The notes under the pieces were generated by a model. The model ran no database searches. It was given only the letters and a program-made list of their open reading frames with translations, and was not told the origin of the DNA. A stretch of 50,854 nucleotides of DNA from Bacilli bacterium (GTDB taxonomy: Bacteria > Bacillota > Bacilli > Bacillales > Amphibacillaceae): the NCBI GenBank assembly GCA_012518125.1, contig JAAYTF010000057.1, forward strand, positions 1-50,854, in the 5' to 3' direction. The position numbers were made by a program, and so were the translations under genes. Below, piece after piece: positions 18,926 to 28,881 of this stretch. Every line of letters starts with the position of its first letter. Within the stretch, counting starts at the first letter, position 1.

Positions 18926-20166
18926 TGAAGGAAATTATCGTTCCAGAGCTGGCCGAATCCATTACGGAAGGCACGATCGCGGAGTGGCTCGTAAAACCTG
19001 GGGATAAAGTGCAAAAAGGTGATCCGGTCTGTGAGTTGGAGACAGATAAAGTAAACGTCGAAATCAATTCCGACTATACAGGTGTCATCGTCGAACTATT
19101 GGCCGAAGAAGGTGACGACGTCGCAGTCGGCCAAGCGATTGCAAGAGTCGACGAAAGCGGCGAAGCGGGAGCAACTGTTGAAAGTGCGCCTGAAGCGGCA
19201 AAAGAGGAACCGAAAGCAGAAGCGAAACAAGAAGTCCAAGACGATAAACAGGAAGAAGCGGCGCCGGCTGCAGCAAGTTTGGATGTCATTGCAACTCCAG
19301 CGGCAAGAAAATTGGCCCGTGAAAAAGGCATCGATTTGGCAAGCGTTCAAGCCTCCGATCCACTTGGCCGCATCCGTCCGCAAGATGTGGAGGCGGCAAG
19401 TCAAAGACCGAAACAGCCAGCACCACAAGCGCCAGCTCAACAAGCGCCAAGTGCGGCACCGCAAAAACCATATCGCCGTGAGCGGATGTCCCGTCGTCGT
19501 CAAACGATCGCCAAGCGTTTGGTCGAAGCGCAGCATACGGCAGCCATGTTGACGACATTCAACGAAGTCGACATGTCGGCGGTCATCAACTTGCGCAAAG
19601 AGCGCCAAGAAGAATTCGTCAAAAAACATGGCGTAAAATTGGGCTTCATGTCGTTCTTCACCAAAGCGGTCGTAGCGGCATTGAAAGAATTTCCGTTGCT
19701 CAATGCCGAAATTGACGGAAAAGATTTGATCATTAAAGAATTTTACGATATCGGTATCGCCGTTTCCACGGATGAAGGACTTGTCGTTCCAGTCGTCCGC
19801 GATGCGGACAAATTGAGCTTTGCTGGAATCGAAAAAGAAATCATCCGCCTCAGCACACTTGCACGTGAAAACAAACTGGGCATCGAAGATTTGCAGGGCG
19901 GCTCCTTCACGATCACAAACGGCGGAATTTTCGGCTCCATGATGTCGACGCCGATCTTGAATTACCCACAAGTCGGCATTTTGGGCATGCACAATATCGT
20001 CAAGCGTGCGGTCGTCATGCCGGATGACACGATTGAAGTGCGTCCAATGATGTACTTGGCGTTGTCATACGACCACCGCATCATCGACGGCAGAGAAGCG
20101 GTGCAATTCCTCGTACGCATCAAACAAATGATTGAAGATCCGACAGATTTATTGCTGAACGGATAA
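18925..20166 (+). CDS. sucB: Dihydrolipoyl succinyltransferase (2-oxoglutarate dehydrogenase E2)
   Basis: Lipoyl domain ([12 protein letters not shown]), peripheral-subunit-binding domain, and catalytic [29 protein letters not shown]. Confidence 0.96.
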   Translation: MKEIIVPELAESITEGTIAEWLVKPGDKVQKGDPVCELETDKVNVEINSDYTGVIVELLAEEGDDVAVGQAIARVDESGEAGATVESAPEAAKEEPKAEAKQEVQDDKQEEAAPAAASLDVIATPAARKLAREKGIDLASVQASDPLGRIRPQDVEAASQRPKQPAPQAPAQQAPSAAPQKPYRRERMSRRRQTIAKRLVEAQHTAAMLTTFNEVDMSAVINLRKERQEEFVKKHGVKLGFMSFFTKAVVAALKEFPLLNAEIDGKDLIIKEFYDIGIAVSTDEGLVVPVVRDADKLSFAGIEKEIIRLSTLARENKLGIEDLQGGSFTITNGGIFGSMMSTPILNYPQVGILGMHNIVKRAVVMPDDTIEVRPMMYLALSYDHRIIDGREAVQFLVRIKQMIEDPTDLLLNG

Positions 20167-20183
20167 TGGATCCACATGAAGCG

Positions 20184-20225
20184 AAAAAACCGTTTAGGTA
20201 AGCGATTATCTAAACGGTTTTTCCT
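20184..20225 (+). terminator. Terminator after sucB
   Basis: AAAAAACCGTTTAG…CTAAACGGTTTTTCC. Confidence 0.8.
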
Positions 20226-20363
20226 TTTTGCAAAAAAACATATTTGCAAACGACAAACCACAAACTTTCATATATAATATAACTCAGTATCATTTCTACT
20301 TGTTCATCGTCATACATAAACTATAATGAGTCGAAGTAAAACATAAAAAGCGAGGAAAAGAGC

Positions 20364-21437
20364 ATGACAGCAAAAAGGATCATTTTCACCGGCGGCGGGA
20401 CAGCAGGCCATGTCATCGTCAATTTGGCGTTGATTCCTCATTTTTTGGAACAAGGTTGGCAAGTTGATTACATCGGTTCAAAAAATGGCATCGAACGAGA
20501 ATTGATCAAACAATTCGATACGATTACATATCACCCGATTTCTACCGGCAAGCTCAGGCGTTACATGTCTGTTGAAAATTTGAAAGATCCGTTCCGCGTC
20601 ATCAAAGGGATCGGCGAAGCGTGGAACATCATCCGAAAAACGAAGCCGAACGTCATCTTTTCCAAAGGAGGCTTCGTCTCCGTCCCGGTCGTGATCGCCG
20701 CCCGTTTGCGCCGGGTGCCGACCATCATTCATGAATCCGATTTGTCGCCGGGATTGGCGAATCGCATCGCGGCGCCGTTTGCGAAAAAGATTTTGACGAC
20801 GTTTCCGGAAACGGTCGAATTCATCAAGAAAAAAAATACGGTGCACGTCGGCCCGATCATCCGCGAGGAGCTTTTCCAAGGAAGTGAAGAACGCGGCTAT
20901 CAATTGACGAATTTTTCGCGTGACAAGAAGGTGTTGCTCGTCATCGGCGGCAGCAGCGGTTCGGAAAAAATCAACCGTGCCATCCGCGAAGCGCTGTCCG
21001 AGCTGTTGAAAACGTATCAAGTGATCCATTTGTGCGGCAAAGGGAACGTCGACACTTCGCTGAACTACAAAGGTTACGTGCAATTTGAATATGTAAATGA
21101 AGAGTTGAAGGACTTATTTGCCATAACCGACTACGTCGTCTCGCGCGCGGGGGCGAACGCGATTTTTGAACTGTTGGCGATGCAAATTCCGATGTTGTTG
21201 ATTCCCCTCTCGCTCGGAGCTAGCCGGGGGGACCAAATTGAAAACGCGAAAAACTTCCAAAAGAAGGGAATCGCGCACGTCTTGTTCGAAGAAGAGATGA
21301 CGCAGCAATCCTTGGTGGAAGCGATTGAACATGTCAGAAAAAACGAAGCGGTATTGAAAGAAAATATGAAACTCCACTATTCACGGGCTTCGCGCGCCAA
21401 TGTGATCGAAATGATCGAAAACATTGCGAAAAAATGA
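20364..21437 (+). CDS. murG: UDP-N-acetylglucosamine--undecaprenyl-PP-MurNAc-pentapeptide transferase MurG
   Basis: FTGGGTAGHVIVNLALIP, KGGFVSVPVVIAA, HESDLSPGLANR, VIGGSSGSEKIN and SRAGANAIFELLA. Confidence 0.93.
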   Translation: MTAKRIIFTGGGTAGHVIVNLALIPHFLEQGWQVDYIGSKNGIERELIKQFDTITYHPISTGKLRRYMSVENLKDPFRVIKGIGEAWNIIRKTKPNVIFSKGGFVSVPVVIAARLRRVPTIIHESDLSPGLANRIAAPFAKKILTTFPETVEFIKKKNTVHVGPIIREELFQGSEERGYQLTNFSRDKKVLLVIGGSSGSEKINRAIREALSELLKTYQVIHLCGKGNVDTSLNYKGYVQFEYVNEELKDLFAITDYVVSRAGANAIFELLAMQIPMLLIPLSLGASRGDQIENAKNFQKKGIAHVLFEEEMTQQSLVEAIEHVRKNEAVLKENMKLHYSRASRANVIEMIENIAKK

Positions 21438-21473
21438 AAATCGGTGATGAAAGTGATTCATCACCGATTTTTT
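21437..21473. terminator. Terminator between murG and carbonic anhydrase
   Basis: AAAATCGGTGATGAaagtgaTTCATCACCGATTTTTT. Confidence 0.8.
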
Positions 21474-22075
21474 GAAGCGCCATGTTCCGCTTTTTCATCA
21501 ATGTGGACGACATCGACTTTTCCCGTGTGCGGATCGATCACCAGGCCATGCACGAGTACATGTTTCGGCAAAAGCGGATGGTTGCGGATGATTTCCACGC
21601 TTTGGGCAACCGATTGTTCGACCGTTTCAAAGCCATGGAATTCTTTATGGAAGTCGATCCCGGAATACTCCAACGCTTTGAACGTCTCTTCCGTGATCCC
21701 TTCTTCTTTGAGCATCAATTCTTTCAGCTCATGTGTATTGACGCAGCTCATGCCGCAGTCGTGGTGGCCGATGACGACGACTTCCTCCGCCTGCAATTTA
21801 TAGACGGCGACCAAAATGCTTTTGATGATGCTGTCGAATGATTTGCGGATGATCGCACCGGCGTTCTTCACCATTTTCACGTCGCCGTTTTGAATGTTCA
21901 ATGCTTTCGGCAGCAATTCGACGAGCCGCGATTCCATACAGGTGAACACGACCATTTTCTTGTTCGGAATCGAATCTGTTTTGTACGGAATGTACCCTTT
22001 ATTTTCGACGAATTGCTTGTTGTGTTCTAGCATTTCATAGATGCGGCTAGTCAATGTATGATACCCCTTCTTCAC
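21461..22075 (-). CDS. Beta-carbonic anhydrase (YtiB-like)
   Basis: VVFTCMESRL (Cys-x-Asp/Glu-x-Arg), KNAGAIIRKSFDSI and VIGHHDCGMSCVNT. Confidence 0.88.
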   Translation of the reverse strand: MKKGYHTLTSRIYEMLEHNKQFVENKGYIPYKTDSIPNKKMVVFTCMESRLVELLPKALNIQNGDVKMVKNAGAIIRKSFDSIIKSILVAVYKLQAEEVVVIGHHDCGMSCVNTHELKELMLKEEGITEETFKALEYSGIDFHKEFHGFETVEQSVAQSVEIIRNHPLLPKHVLVHGLVIDPHTGKVDVVHIDEKAEHGASKNR

Positions 22076-22340
22076 AATTGTTTTATTTTTCGAATCAACG
22101 ATATTATACTATAAATAAAACGGAAATGATACGTTTTCCTATGTGACGACCAATTTACGAACCTATACGTTCAAAAACATATGGTTTTCAGCGTCAAGCA
22201 AAATTAAACGAAAAGACATATTGAACATTGACCGAGAAACAGCTCGCTCTTGCAGCGAGTTTTGTTACTTTTTACGACTGTTTAACACGTTAAACGGATG
22301 CCGTGGTAAATTGCTAAAATCGGGTGCAGTTGAAGGTGAT

Positions 22341-24095
22341 ATGATGTTTCAAGCATTAGTGAAGTTGAAGTGGTTTTTCAAACAATTTTGGGGACGGTAT
22401 TTGTTTGCCGTCGCCGCATTGATTACGGCAAGCACATTGAGCTTGCTGCCGCCGAAAATATTGGGATACGTCATCGACCATATCCGTTTCCAGACGTTGA
22501 CGCAGGAAATTTTGCTTAAAGTCGTGCTTTTTTACATCACAATCATGGTTTCTCACTATGTGATCAGTTTTTTATGGTACTACACGTTGTACGGCGGTTC
22601 GGTCACACTGGAAAAATGGTTGAGAACCAGCTTGATGGAACATTTTTTAAGGATGTCGCCGACGTTTTACACGAAATTCAAAACGGGCGATTTGATGGCG
22701 CGCAGCACAAATGATTTAAAAGCGATCTCGATGACGGCCGGTTTCGGGATTTTGACGCTGGTCGATTCAACGACGTTCATGTTCATGATCATCGCGATGA
22801 TGGGTTTTACGATCAGTTGGAAATTGACGTTCGCAGCACTCATCCCATTGCCGATCATGGCTTTCATCATGAACAAATACGGGAAAATCATTCACGACCG
22901 GTTCATGAAAGCGCAGCATGCGTTCGGGAAAATGAACGACCGCGTGCTTGAATCGATCCGCGGAGTGCGAGTGATCCGGGCATTCGTCCAGGAAAAGGAA
23001 GACGCGAAACGTTTTGAAGCGATGACGGAAGACGTATATAAAAAAAACATGGCCGTGGCCAAAATCGATGCTTTGTTTGAACCGACGATCAATTTGCTCG
23101 TCGGCGCCGCATATACGATCGGCATCGGTTACGGCGCATATCTTGTTTTCCAAAATGCGATCACGCTCGGGGATATGGTGACGTTTAACGTATATTTGGG
23201 GATGCTTATTTGGCCGATGTTCGCCGTGGGTGAACTCATCAACATTTTGCAGCGGGGGAACGCTTCGCTTGACCGGGTGAATGAAGTGCTCGCTTATGAA
23301 CCGGACGTCAAAGACCCGGAAGAACCGGTCGAATTGGATGAAGTGAAACATATCGTTTTTGACAACGTGTCGTTTTCTTATCCCGGCACGCAAACGACGC
23401 AGCTTTCGATCGACCATTTGGAAATCCGCCGTGGCGAGACGCTGGGCATCGTCGGGAAAACGGGTTCCGGGAAGACGACGTTGTTCAAATTGTTGCTGCG
23501 TGAATATCCGAACATAAAAGGCTCAATCACGTTTTCAGGCGTCGATATCCACGATTTGTCATTGAAACAGATCCGCTCGTGGATCGGCTACGTCCCGCAA
23601 GATCAAATGCTTTTTTCGATGTCGATCCGCGACAATATCCGCTTCGGCAAGTTGGACGCAACCGATGAAGAGATTTACGAAGTGCTCCGTTTGGCGCATT
23701 TTTTGGACGATATCAAACAACTTCCCGAAGGCATCGATACGATGGTCGGGGAAAGCGGCGTCTCCTTATCCGGTGGACAAAAACAGCGGGTAGCGATCGC
23801 CCGTGCGTTCATAAAAGATCCGGAAATATTGATTTTGGACGATGCGTTGTCGGCGGTCGACGGTAAAACGGAAGCGAACATCATCGGGCATTTAGTCGAG
23901 GAACGGAAAAACAAAACGACGTTGATCGCCTCCCACCGATTGTCGGCCGTCAAACACGCCGACTTGATCATCGTATTGGACGATGGAAAAATTGTCGAAA
24001 GGGGAACGCACGAACAATTGCTTGAGCTTGATGGGTGGTACAAAGAACAGTATGATTTGCAGCAAATGGCGTTGGAAGAAGGTGAACGTGCATGA
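22341..24095 (+). CDS. ABC transporter half-exporter (permease-ATPase), YheI/BmrC-like
   Basis: TM domain plus NBD: Walker A GKTGSGKTT, signature SLSGGQKQR, and non-canonical Walker B ILILDDALSAVD (D instead of E). ATG 22341 with SD GAAGGTG; the listed start at 22143 is probably leader. Confidence 0.9.
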   Translation: MMFQALVKLKWFFKQFWGRYLFAVAALITASTLSLLPPKILGYVIDHIRFQTLTQEILLKVVLFYITIMVSHYVISFLWYYTLYGGSVTLEKWLRTSLMEHFLRMSPTFYTKFKTGDLMARSTNDLKAISMTAGFGILTLVDSTTFMFMIIAMMGFTISWKLTFAALIPLPIMAFIMNKYGKIIHDRFMKAQHAFGKMNDRVLESIRGVRVIRAFVQEKEDAKRFEAMTEDVYKKNMAVAKIDALFEPTINLLVGAAYTIGIGYGAYLVFQNAITLGDMVTFNVYLGMLIWPMFAVGELINILQRGNASLDRVNEVLAYEPDVKDPEEPVELDEVKHIVFDNVSFSYPGTQTTQLSIDHLEIRRGETLGIVGKTGSGKTTLFKLLLREYPNIKGSITFSGVDIHDLSLKQIRSWIGYVPQDQMLFSMSIRDNIRFGKLDATDEEIYEVLRLAHFLDDIKQLPEGIDTMVGESGVSLSGGQKQRVAIARAFIKDPEILILDDALSAVDGKTEANIIGHLVEERKNKTTLIASHRLSAVKHADLIIVLDDGKIVERGTHEQLLELDGWYKEQYDLQQMALEEGERA

Positions 24096-26113
24096 AGCCG
24101 TCGACGGAAAAACGATTGTTTTTGTATGCGTGGCAGTTTAAACGGGGCATCGCCTTGGGAATCGTGTTTTTGATGCTCGCCACCGCGCTCGAATTGGCCG
24201 GCCCGTTCATCGCCAAACGGATCATCGATGAGCATATACTCGGCATCGAAGCTGTTTGGTATGAAGTCGATGAACCAAAAAAAGAGCAAACGGCTTCATA
24301 TGATGGTGCAATTTACGTCCGGGAAGACCGCTTGGAAGGAGCACCTTCCGGCAAGGCGATCACGATTTTGGCGATCGGACGCGACTTTTACGCAGTTCGA
24401 GGGATCGCCCCGAAGGAAGGGGAACGCTTTTTCCAAGATGGGACATTCGTAATCGAAGCGGATGAAACGTACGAATTTCCTGCCGAAAAATTGGACGCCA
24501 AAGCGTTGTATCCGTTTTTCAAAAGCGAATATAAACCGATTTTCATGCTGCTTGTCCTCTATGTCGGTTTGCTTGTCGCAGCAAGCGTATTTAAATTTTT
24601 CGAAACGTTCAAATTGCAGCAAGCTTCGAATATGATCGTCAAAAAAATGCGCAATGACGTGTTCCGGCATACGCAAACTATACCGATCCAATATTACGTC
24701 GATCAGCCTGCGGGAAAAATCGTCGCCCGCATCACGAACGACACCGAGGCGATACGCGATTTGTATGAACGGGTGTTGTCGATCGTCATCACCCGTGCCA
24801 TATACATGGCAGGGATTTTGATCGCCATTTATCTTCTGCAGCCGAAAATCGCATTGATCGCCCTTCTCATCGTTCCGCTCATTTTCGTTTGGGCTTGGGT
24901 GTATAAATTTTTTGGTGCGAAATACAATTTGGCGATCCGTAAAGCGAACAGTGAAATCAACGGTACGATTAACGAATCGATCCAAGGGATGTCGATCATC
25001 CAAGCGTTCCAAGTGGAAAAACAACGTAAAGCCCGGTTCGAACAATTGAATGAAGAAATTTATGCATACAACAAAAAGCTGATTGCATTGAACGCGTTGA
25101 CTTCATTCAACCTCGTGACGTTCATCCGCAATATGACGTTCGTTTTGTTCATCATTTACTTCGGCAATTTGTCTTTCGAGCCGGACAATGTCATTTCCAT
25201 CGGCATGTTATACGCGCTCGTCGATTATTTTACGCGCTTTTTTGAACCGGTAACTGCGATCGTCAACCAATTTCCGCTCATCGAACAGGCGCGGGCTTCC
25301 GGCAACCGGATGTTTGCGTTGATGGACATTGAAGGGAAAGCGTTGGATGATGCAAAAGCGGACCGGTTCAAAGGTGAAATCCAATTCAAAAACGTCTCGT
25401 TCGCCTACAAAGGCGAGGATTACGTGTTGAAAGACATCTCGTTTGACATTAAACCGGGTGAAACCGTCGCTTTCGTCGGACATACCGGCTCTGGAAAAAG
25501 TTCGATCATGAATTTGTTGTTCCGCTTTTACGACCCAAATCGCGGCCAGATTTTCATCGATGGGAAGCCGATCGACGAAATGTCGCCGCAGCAAGTGCGG
25601 ATGCATATGGGAATCGTCTTGCAAGATCCGTTCCTGTTTACCGGCACGATCATTTCCAACGTGACGATGAACAACCCGAACATTTCCCGAAAACGAGCGA
25701 TCGCGGCATTAAAAGCGGTCGGTGCGGACCGCTTCATTGAAAAATTGCCGAAACGGTACGATGAGCCGGTGACGGAAGGCGGCACGACGTTCTCCTTGGG
25801 GGAAAGGCAGTTGATTTCTTTTGCACGGGCATTGGCGTACGACCCGGCGATATTGATTTTGGACGAAGCGACGGCAAACATCGACACGGAATCGGAAAAA
25901 GTGATCCAAGACGCCCTAGAAGTCATCCAAAAGGACCGCACGACATTGATCATCGCCCACCGCTTGTCGACGATTCAACATGCCGACAACATTTTTGTTT
26001 TGGAAAATGGTAAAATAAAAGAAACCGGAACGCATGACGAATTGCTCGCTTTACGAGGCATTTATTATCAAATGTATCAAATGCAAAAAAACTTAACGGA
26101 AAGTGTCAGTTAA
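24092..26113 (+). CDS. ABC transporter half-exporter (permease-ATPase), YheH/BmrD-like
   Basis: Walker A GHTGSGKSS, FSLGERQL signature, canonical ILILDEATANID. An approximately 100-aa insertion follows TM1, as in BmrD. Overlaps the upstream gene by 4 nt. Confidence 0.9.
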   Translation: MKPSTEKRLFLYAWQFKRGIALGIVFLMLATALELAGPFIAKRIIDEHILGIEAVWYEVDEPKKEQTASYDGAIYVREDRLEGAPSGKAITILAIGRDFYAVRGIAPKEGERFFQDGTFVIEADETYEFPAEKLDAKALYPFFKSEYKPIFMLLVLYVGLLVAASVFKFFETFKLQQASNMIVKKMRNDVFRHTQTIPIQYYVDQPAGKIVARITNDTEAIRDLYERVLSIVITRAIYMAGILIAIYLLQPKIALIALLIVPLIFVWAWVYKFFGAKYNLAIRKANSEINGTINESIQGMSIIQAFQVEKQRKARFEQLNEEIYAYNKKLIALNALTSFNLVTFIRNMTFVLFIIYFGNLSFEPDNVISIGMLYALVDYFTRFFEPVTAIVNQFPLIEQARASGNRMFALMDIEGKALDDAKADRFKGEIQFKNVSFAYKGEDYVLKDISFDIKPGETVAFVGHTGSGKSSIMNLLFRFYDPNRGQIFIDGKPIDEMSPQQVRMHMGIVLQDPFLFTGTIISNVTMNNPNISRKRAIAALKAVGADRFIEKLPKRYDEPVTEGGTTFSLGERQLISFARALAYDPAILILDEATANIDTESEKVIQDALEVIQKDRTTLIIAHRLSTIQHADNIFVLENGKIKETGTHDELLALRGIYYQMYQMQKNLTESVS

Positions 26114-26126
26114 AGTTGAGGGGAAA

Positions 26127-26957
26127 ATGGATAAAAATAAGAAATTTGACCACGATATAATCGATGAAGACTTGTACGAAGAGTTCGAAGAGGAAGAATT
26201 GATCGAACTCGTTGAAGAGGCGCGCCAAGAAGCGCTAGAGAAAGCGCGGCGCAGAAGGGAAGAACAAAAGTCAAAACAGCCATTTCCGAAATGGTTGTTT
26301 TGGCTTGTTGCGTTTGCACTCATCATCAATATTCTCGGGGTGTTGCCGCAAACGTTTTCCATCCCTGCGGTCGAATTTTTGAAGACGTCCGCGAAACTTT
26401 CCCAAAATGAGGCGGTTCAACAATATAAGCAAGCCGTCGTCGTCATCGAAACGGAAAACAGCAAGGGCACCGGCTTTTCGTTCAACGAACGGGGCGACAT
26501 TTTGACGAATTACCACGTCGTAAAAGGAGAACATACCGTCACGGTCGCCTTCCCCGATTTAGGATTGTTCCAGGGTGAAGTGACGCACACGTTCCCGGAC
26601 GTCGATTTGGCCGTCGTCAACATCAATGAAACGGAGATGCCGCACTTGAAGTTGGCGGACAGTTTTTACGCCGATTACGGCGATCCGATTTATTTTATCG
26701 GGAATCCGCTAAGTTTCAATGGCATCGCCAATCAAGGGACGGTCATTGATTGGACGTATGTGGCGAGCAAAGATGAACCGGTCGTCATGCTTGATGCCCC
26801 CGTATATCGCGGCAACAGCGGCAGTCCAGTGATCGATCTTCACGGAAATGTCATCGGTGTCATCTTCGCCACGATGTATCATGATGTTTACGGAAGAGTC
26901 GGTTTGTTCGTCCCGATCGATTATTTCCATCAACGTTATGAGGAGACGGACGGATGA
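26127..26957 (+). CDS. Membrane-anchored trypsin-like serine protease (S1C/HtrA-like, no PDZ)
   Basis: Catalytic triad motifs TNYHVV, DVDLAVV and YRGNSGSPV; one N-terminal TM after an acidic coiled segment. Confidence 0.85.
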   Translation: MDKNKKFDHDIIDEDLYEEFEEEELIELVEEARQEALEKARRRREEQKSKQPFPKWLFWLVAFALIINILGVLPQTFSIPAVEFLKTSAKLSQNEAVQQYKQAVVVIETENSKGTGFSFNERGDILTNYHVVKGEHTVTVAFPDLGLFQGEVTHTFPDVDLAVVNINETEMPHLKLADSFYADYGDPIYFIGNPLSFNGIANQGTVIDWTYVASKDEPVVMLDAPVYRGNSGSPVIDLHGNVIGVIFATMYHDVYGRVGLFVPIDYFHQRYEETDG

Positions 26958-27652
26958 TCACAAAGCGGAAATTCCCCTGGTTTGGCAAACAGCTTTGGGA
27001 AGATATCTTTTTTGTCCATTGGCGCGTGCCGCCTGATTCCTTGAAGCCATATGTCCCCAAACCATTTGAATTGGATTTGTTCGATGGTGCTGCATGGATT
27101 TCGGCTGTCTGTTTCCAGGCCAAAAAGAATCGCGTAAGGCATATCCCCCTCGATTTGATGCGCCCTGGATACCAGTTGAATGTCCGGACATACGTAGACG
27201 TGGCGGAAAAACAGGAAAAAGGTGTGTACTTTTTCGACTTGTTCCTCAACAAAAAAGCAGCGACAATAGGAGCGAAGGCCGTTTTTCAGCTGCCTTTTAC
27301 ATATGCAGAAATTTCATATGAAACAGACGGAAATGAATATGGCTTCACCGTGGTCAAGGAAAACAGCCTGACGTTCCATGGGCGTTTCCAAAAAGGGCAT
27401 CAAGCCGATCATTCCGCTTTGGCCGCCTTTTTGACGGAACGCTACTGCATTTGGAATGTGAAAGGAGACAAGATCATAAAAATACCCATTATTCATTCCA
27501 CTTGGAATATACAACGGGCGGAAGCGATCACAATCGACCAACAAGTTCATCCGTTGCTTTTTGGAAAAACACCGGATGCCATCCATTATGCCGACCGAAA
27601 AATGGCTTATTTATATCCGTACGAAACCATCATTCATTTAGACGTTCAATGA
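26954..27652 (+). CDS. YqjF/DUF2071-family protein
   Basis: DIFFVHWRVPPDSLKPYVPKPFELDLFDGAAWISAVCFQA…RPGYQLNVRTYV is the DUF2071 pattern. Confidence 0.8.
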   Translation: MITKRKFPWFGKQLWEDIFFVHWRVPPDSLKPYVPKPFELDLFDGAAWISAVCFQAKKNRVRHIPLDLMRPGYQLNVRTYVDVAEKQEKGVYFFDLFLNKKAATIGAKAVFQLPFTYAEISYETDGNEYGFTVVKENSLTFHGRFQKGHQADHSALAAFLTERYCIWNVKGDKIIKIPIIHSTWNIQRAEAITIDQQVHPLLFGKTPDAIHYADRKMAYLYPYETIIHLDVQ

Positions 27653-27883
27653 ATGATGGTCGTTTATTTTCATCGCGTGGTCGATGTATTCGATCAACTG
27701 GTCGTGCCGCTCGATGATTTCATGATGGTTGATCGAGTAATAATATGCATGTAAAAACTGCTCGATCCGTTTGCGCAATATGTCGTCGTTCGACCTTAGC
27801 ATCAATGTGAACAAATCGTCCCATTTGCCCCATAAGACAAAGTGTAGCGCATGTTCATAATGATTCATCTTACTCTGAGCCAC
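27638..27883 (-). CDS. Small conserved hypothetical protein (possibly YhdB-like)
   Basis: Compact 81-aa ORF with protein-like composition, convergent with the DUF2071 gene. Confidence 0.55.
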   Translation of the reverse strand: MAQSKMNHYEHALHFVLWGKWDDLFTLMLRSNDDILRKRIEQFLHAYYYSINHHEIIERHDQLIEYIDHAMKINDHHSLNV

Positions 27884-27971
27884 CCTTACACAATATGTAG
27901 GTTTAGTATTTCCCGAAAGGAAGGAAAGTTGCCATTACAAAGTTGGACTGTCTGCCAATATAAGGTTTGCC

Positions 27972-28000
27972 GCATAAATCATCCTCCAGGAAACATAATA
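27972..28000 (+). promoter_or_regulatory. SigG-type promoter of the yhcN-like gene
   Basis: GCATA (27972-27976), 17-nt spacer, CATAATA (27994-28000), matching GMATR-N17/18-CATWMTA. Confidence 0.65.
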
Positions 28001-28028
28001 AGCGTAAAATGAGATAGGAGGATGAACA

Positions 28029-28751
28029 ATGGGTTTGAAAAAAATATTTCCAGCAATCGTCGTATCTTTTTTATTGTTAACTGGTTGCCAGTGGGATAAC
28101 AACAATAATGATGACATGAATCGAAACGATGACACGCCGATCGACGAAACACGCACTTCCCGCAATGACCGCAACGACTTGACGCAAAACGTCCAAAACC
28201 GCAACCGCTTCTCCGTAAATGACGACAAAAATGACAGAAACAATCGTTATGAAGTTTCTGAAGAAGCGGCGGAGCGGATCGTTCAAGAAATTGATGAAAT
28301 TGACCAGGCATACGTCTTGACGACAGAAAACACGGCGTATGTTGCGGCCACGCTCGACCGAAAAGGCGACAACAATAACAACGCCAATAATTTCCCACGC
28401 AATCAGAGAAATGACGGCATGGAGATCGACAACCGCATCACAGGCGACCGCGATGACGACCGAGGTTTTGACCGAAACCGTACGAACCGTCAAAACACTG
28501 CGACAAACGTACGCAACGAATCGTCAAACGATGAATTGACCGACGAAGTGAAACAAAAAATTGAAAAAATCGTCAAAGAAGTTGACCGTGACATCGACAA
28601 CGTGTATGTGTCAACGAGCCCTGACTTTTTCAGTTTGACGGACGAATACGTTTCTGATTTCCAAAACGGTCGACCTGTAGAAGGGTTTTTCGATCAAATC
28701 GGCAATATGATTGAACGTATTTTCCCGGAAAACCAGCGTAATAACCGTTAA
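28029..28751 (+). CDS. YhcN/YlaJ-family sporulation lipoprotein
   Basis: Lipobox LLLTGC, Asn/Asp-rich linkers, AERIVQEIDEIDQAYVLTTENTAYVAATL and DRDIDNVYVSTSPDF. Confidence 0.85.
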   Translation: MGLKKIFPAIVVSFLLLTGCQWDNNNNDDMNRNDDTPIDETRTSRNDRNDLTQNVQNRNRFSVNDDKNDRNNRYEVSEEAAERIVQEIDEIDQAYVLTTENTAYVAATLDRKGDNNNNANNFPRNQRNDGMEIDNRITGDRDDDRGFDRNRTNRQNTATNVRNESSNDELTDEVKQKIEKIVKEVDRDIDNVYVSTSPDFFSLTDEYVSDFQNGRPVEGFFDQIGNMIERIFPENQRNNR

Positions 28752-28881
28752 TGACTTTTAACGAGGAGTTCAGTTTGTTTTAGCGGCAAACTGGACTTCT
28801 TTATTTATTCCTTAACATATGCAAAAACGTTATCTTTTGCCGCCCGAGTTATGATACGATAGTAGGGAAGGAAAGGGAGTG

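Noticed and set aside
19096-19992. 298-aa minus-strand ORF opposite sucB
   Set aside because: Antisense shadow ORF with low-complexity Cys/Arg/Phe-rich sequence.
28077-28493. 138-aa minus-strand Val/Ile-rich ORF opposite the yhcN-like gene
   Set aside because: Artefact of the Asn/Asp codon repeats read in antisense.
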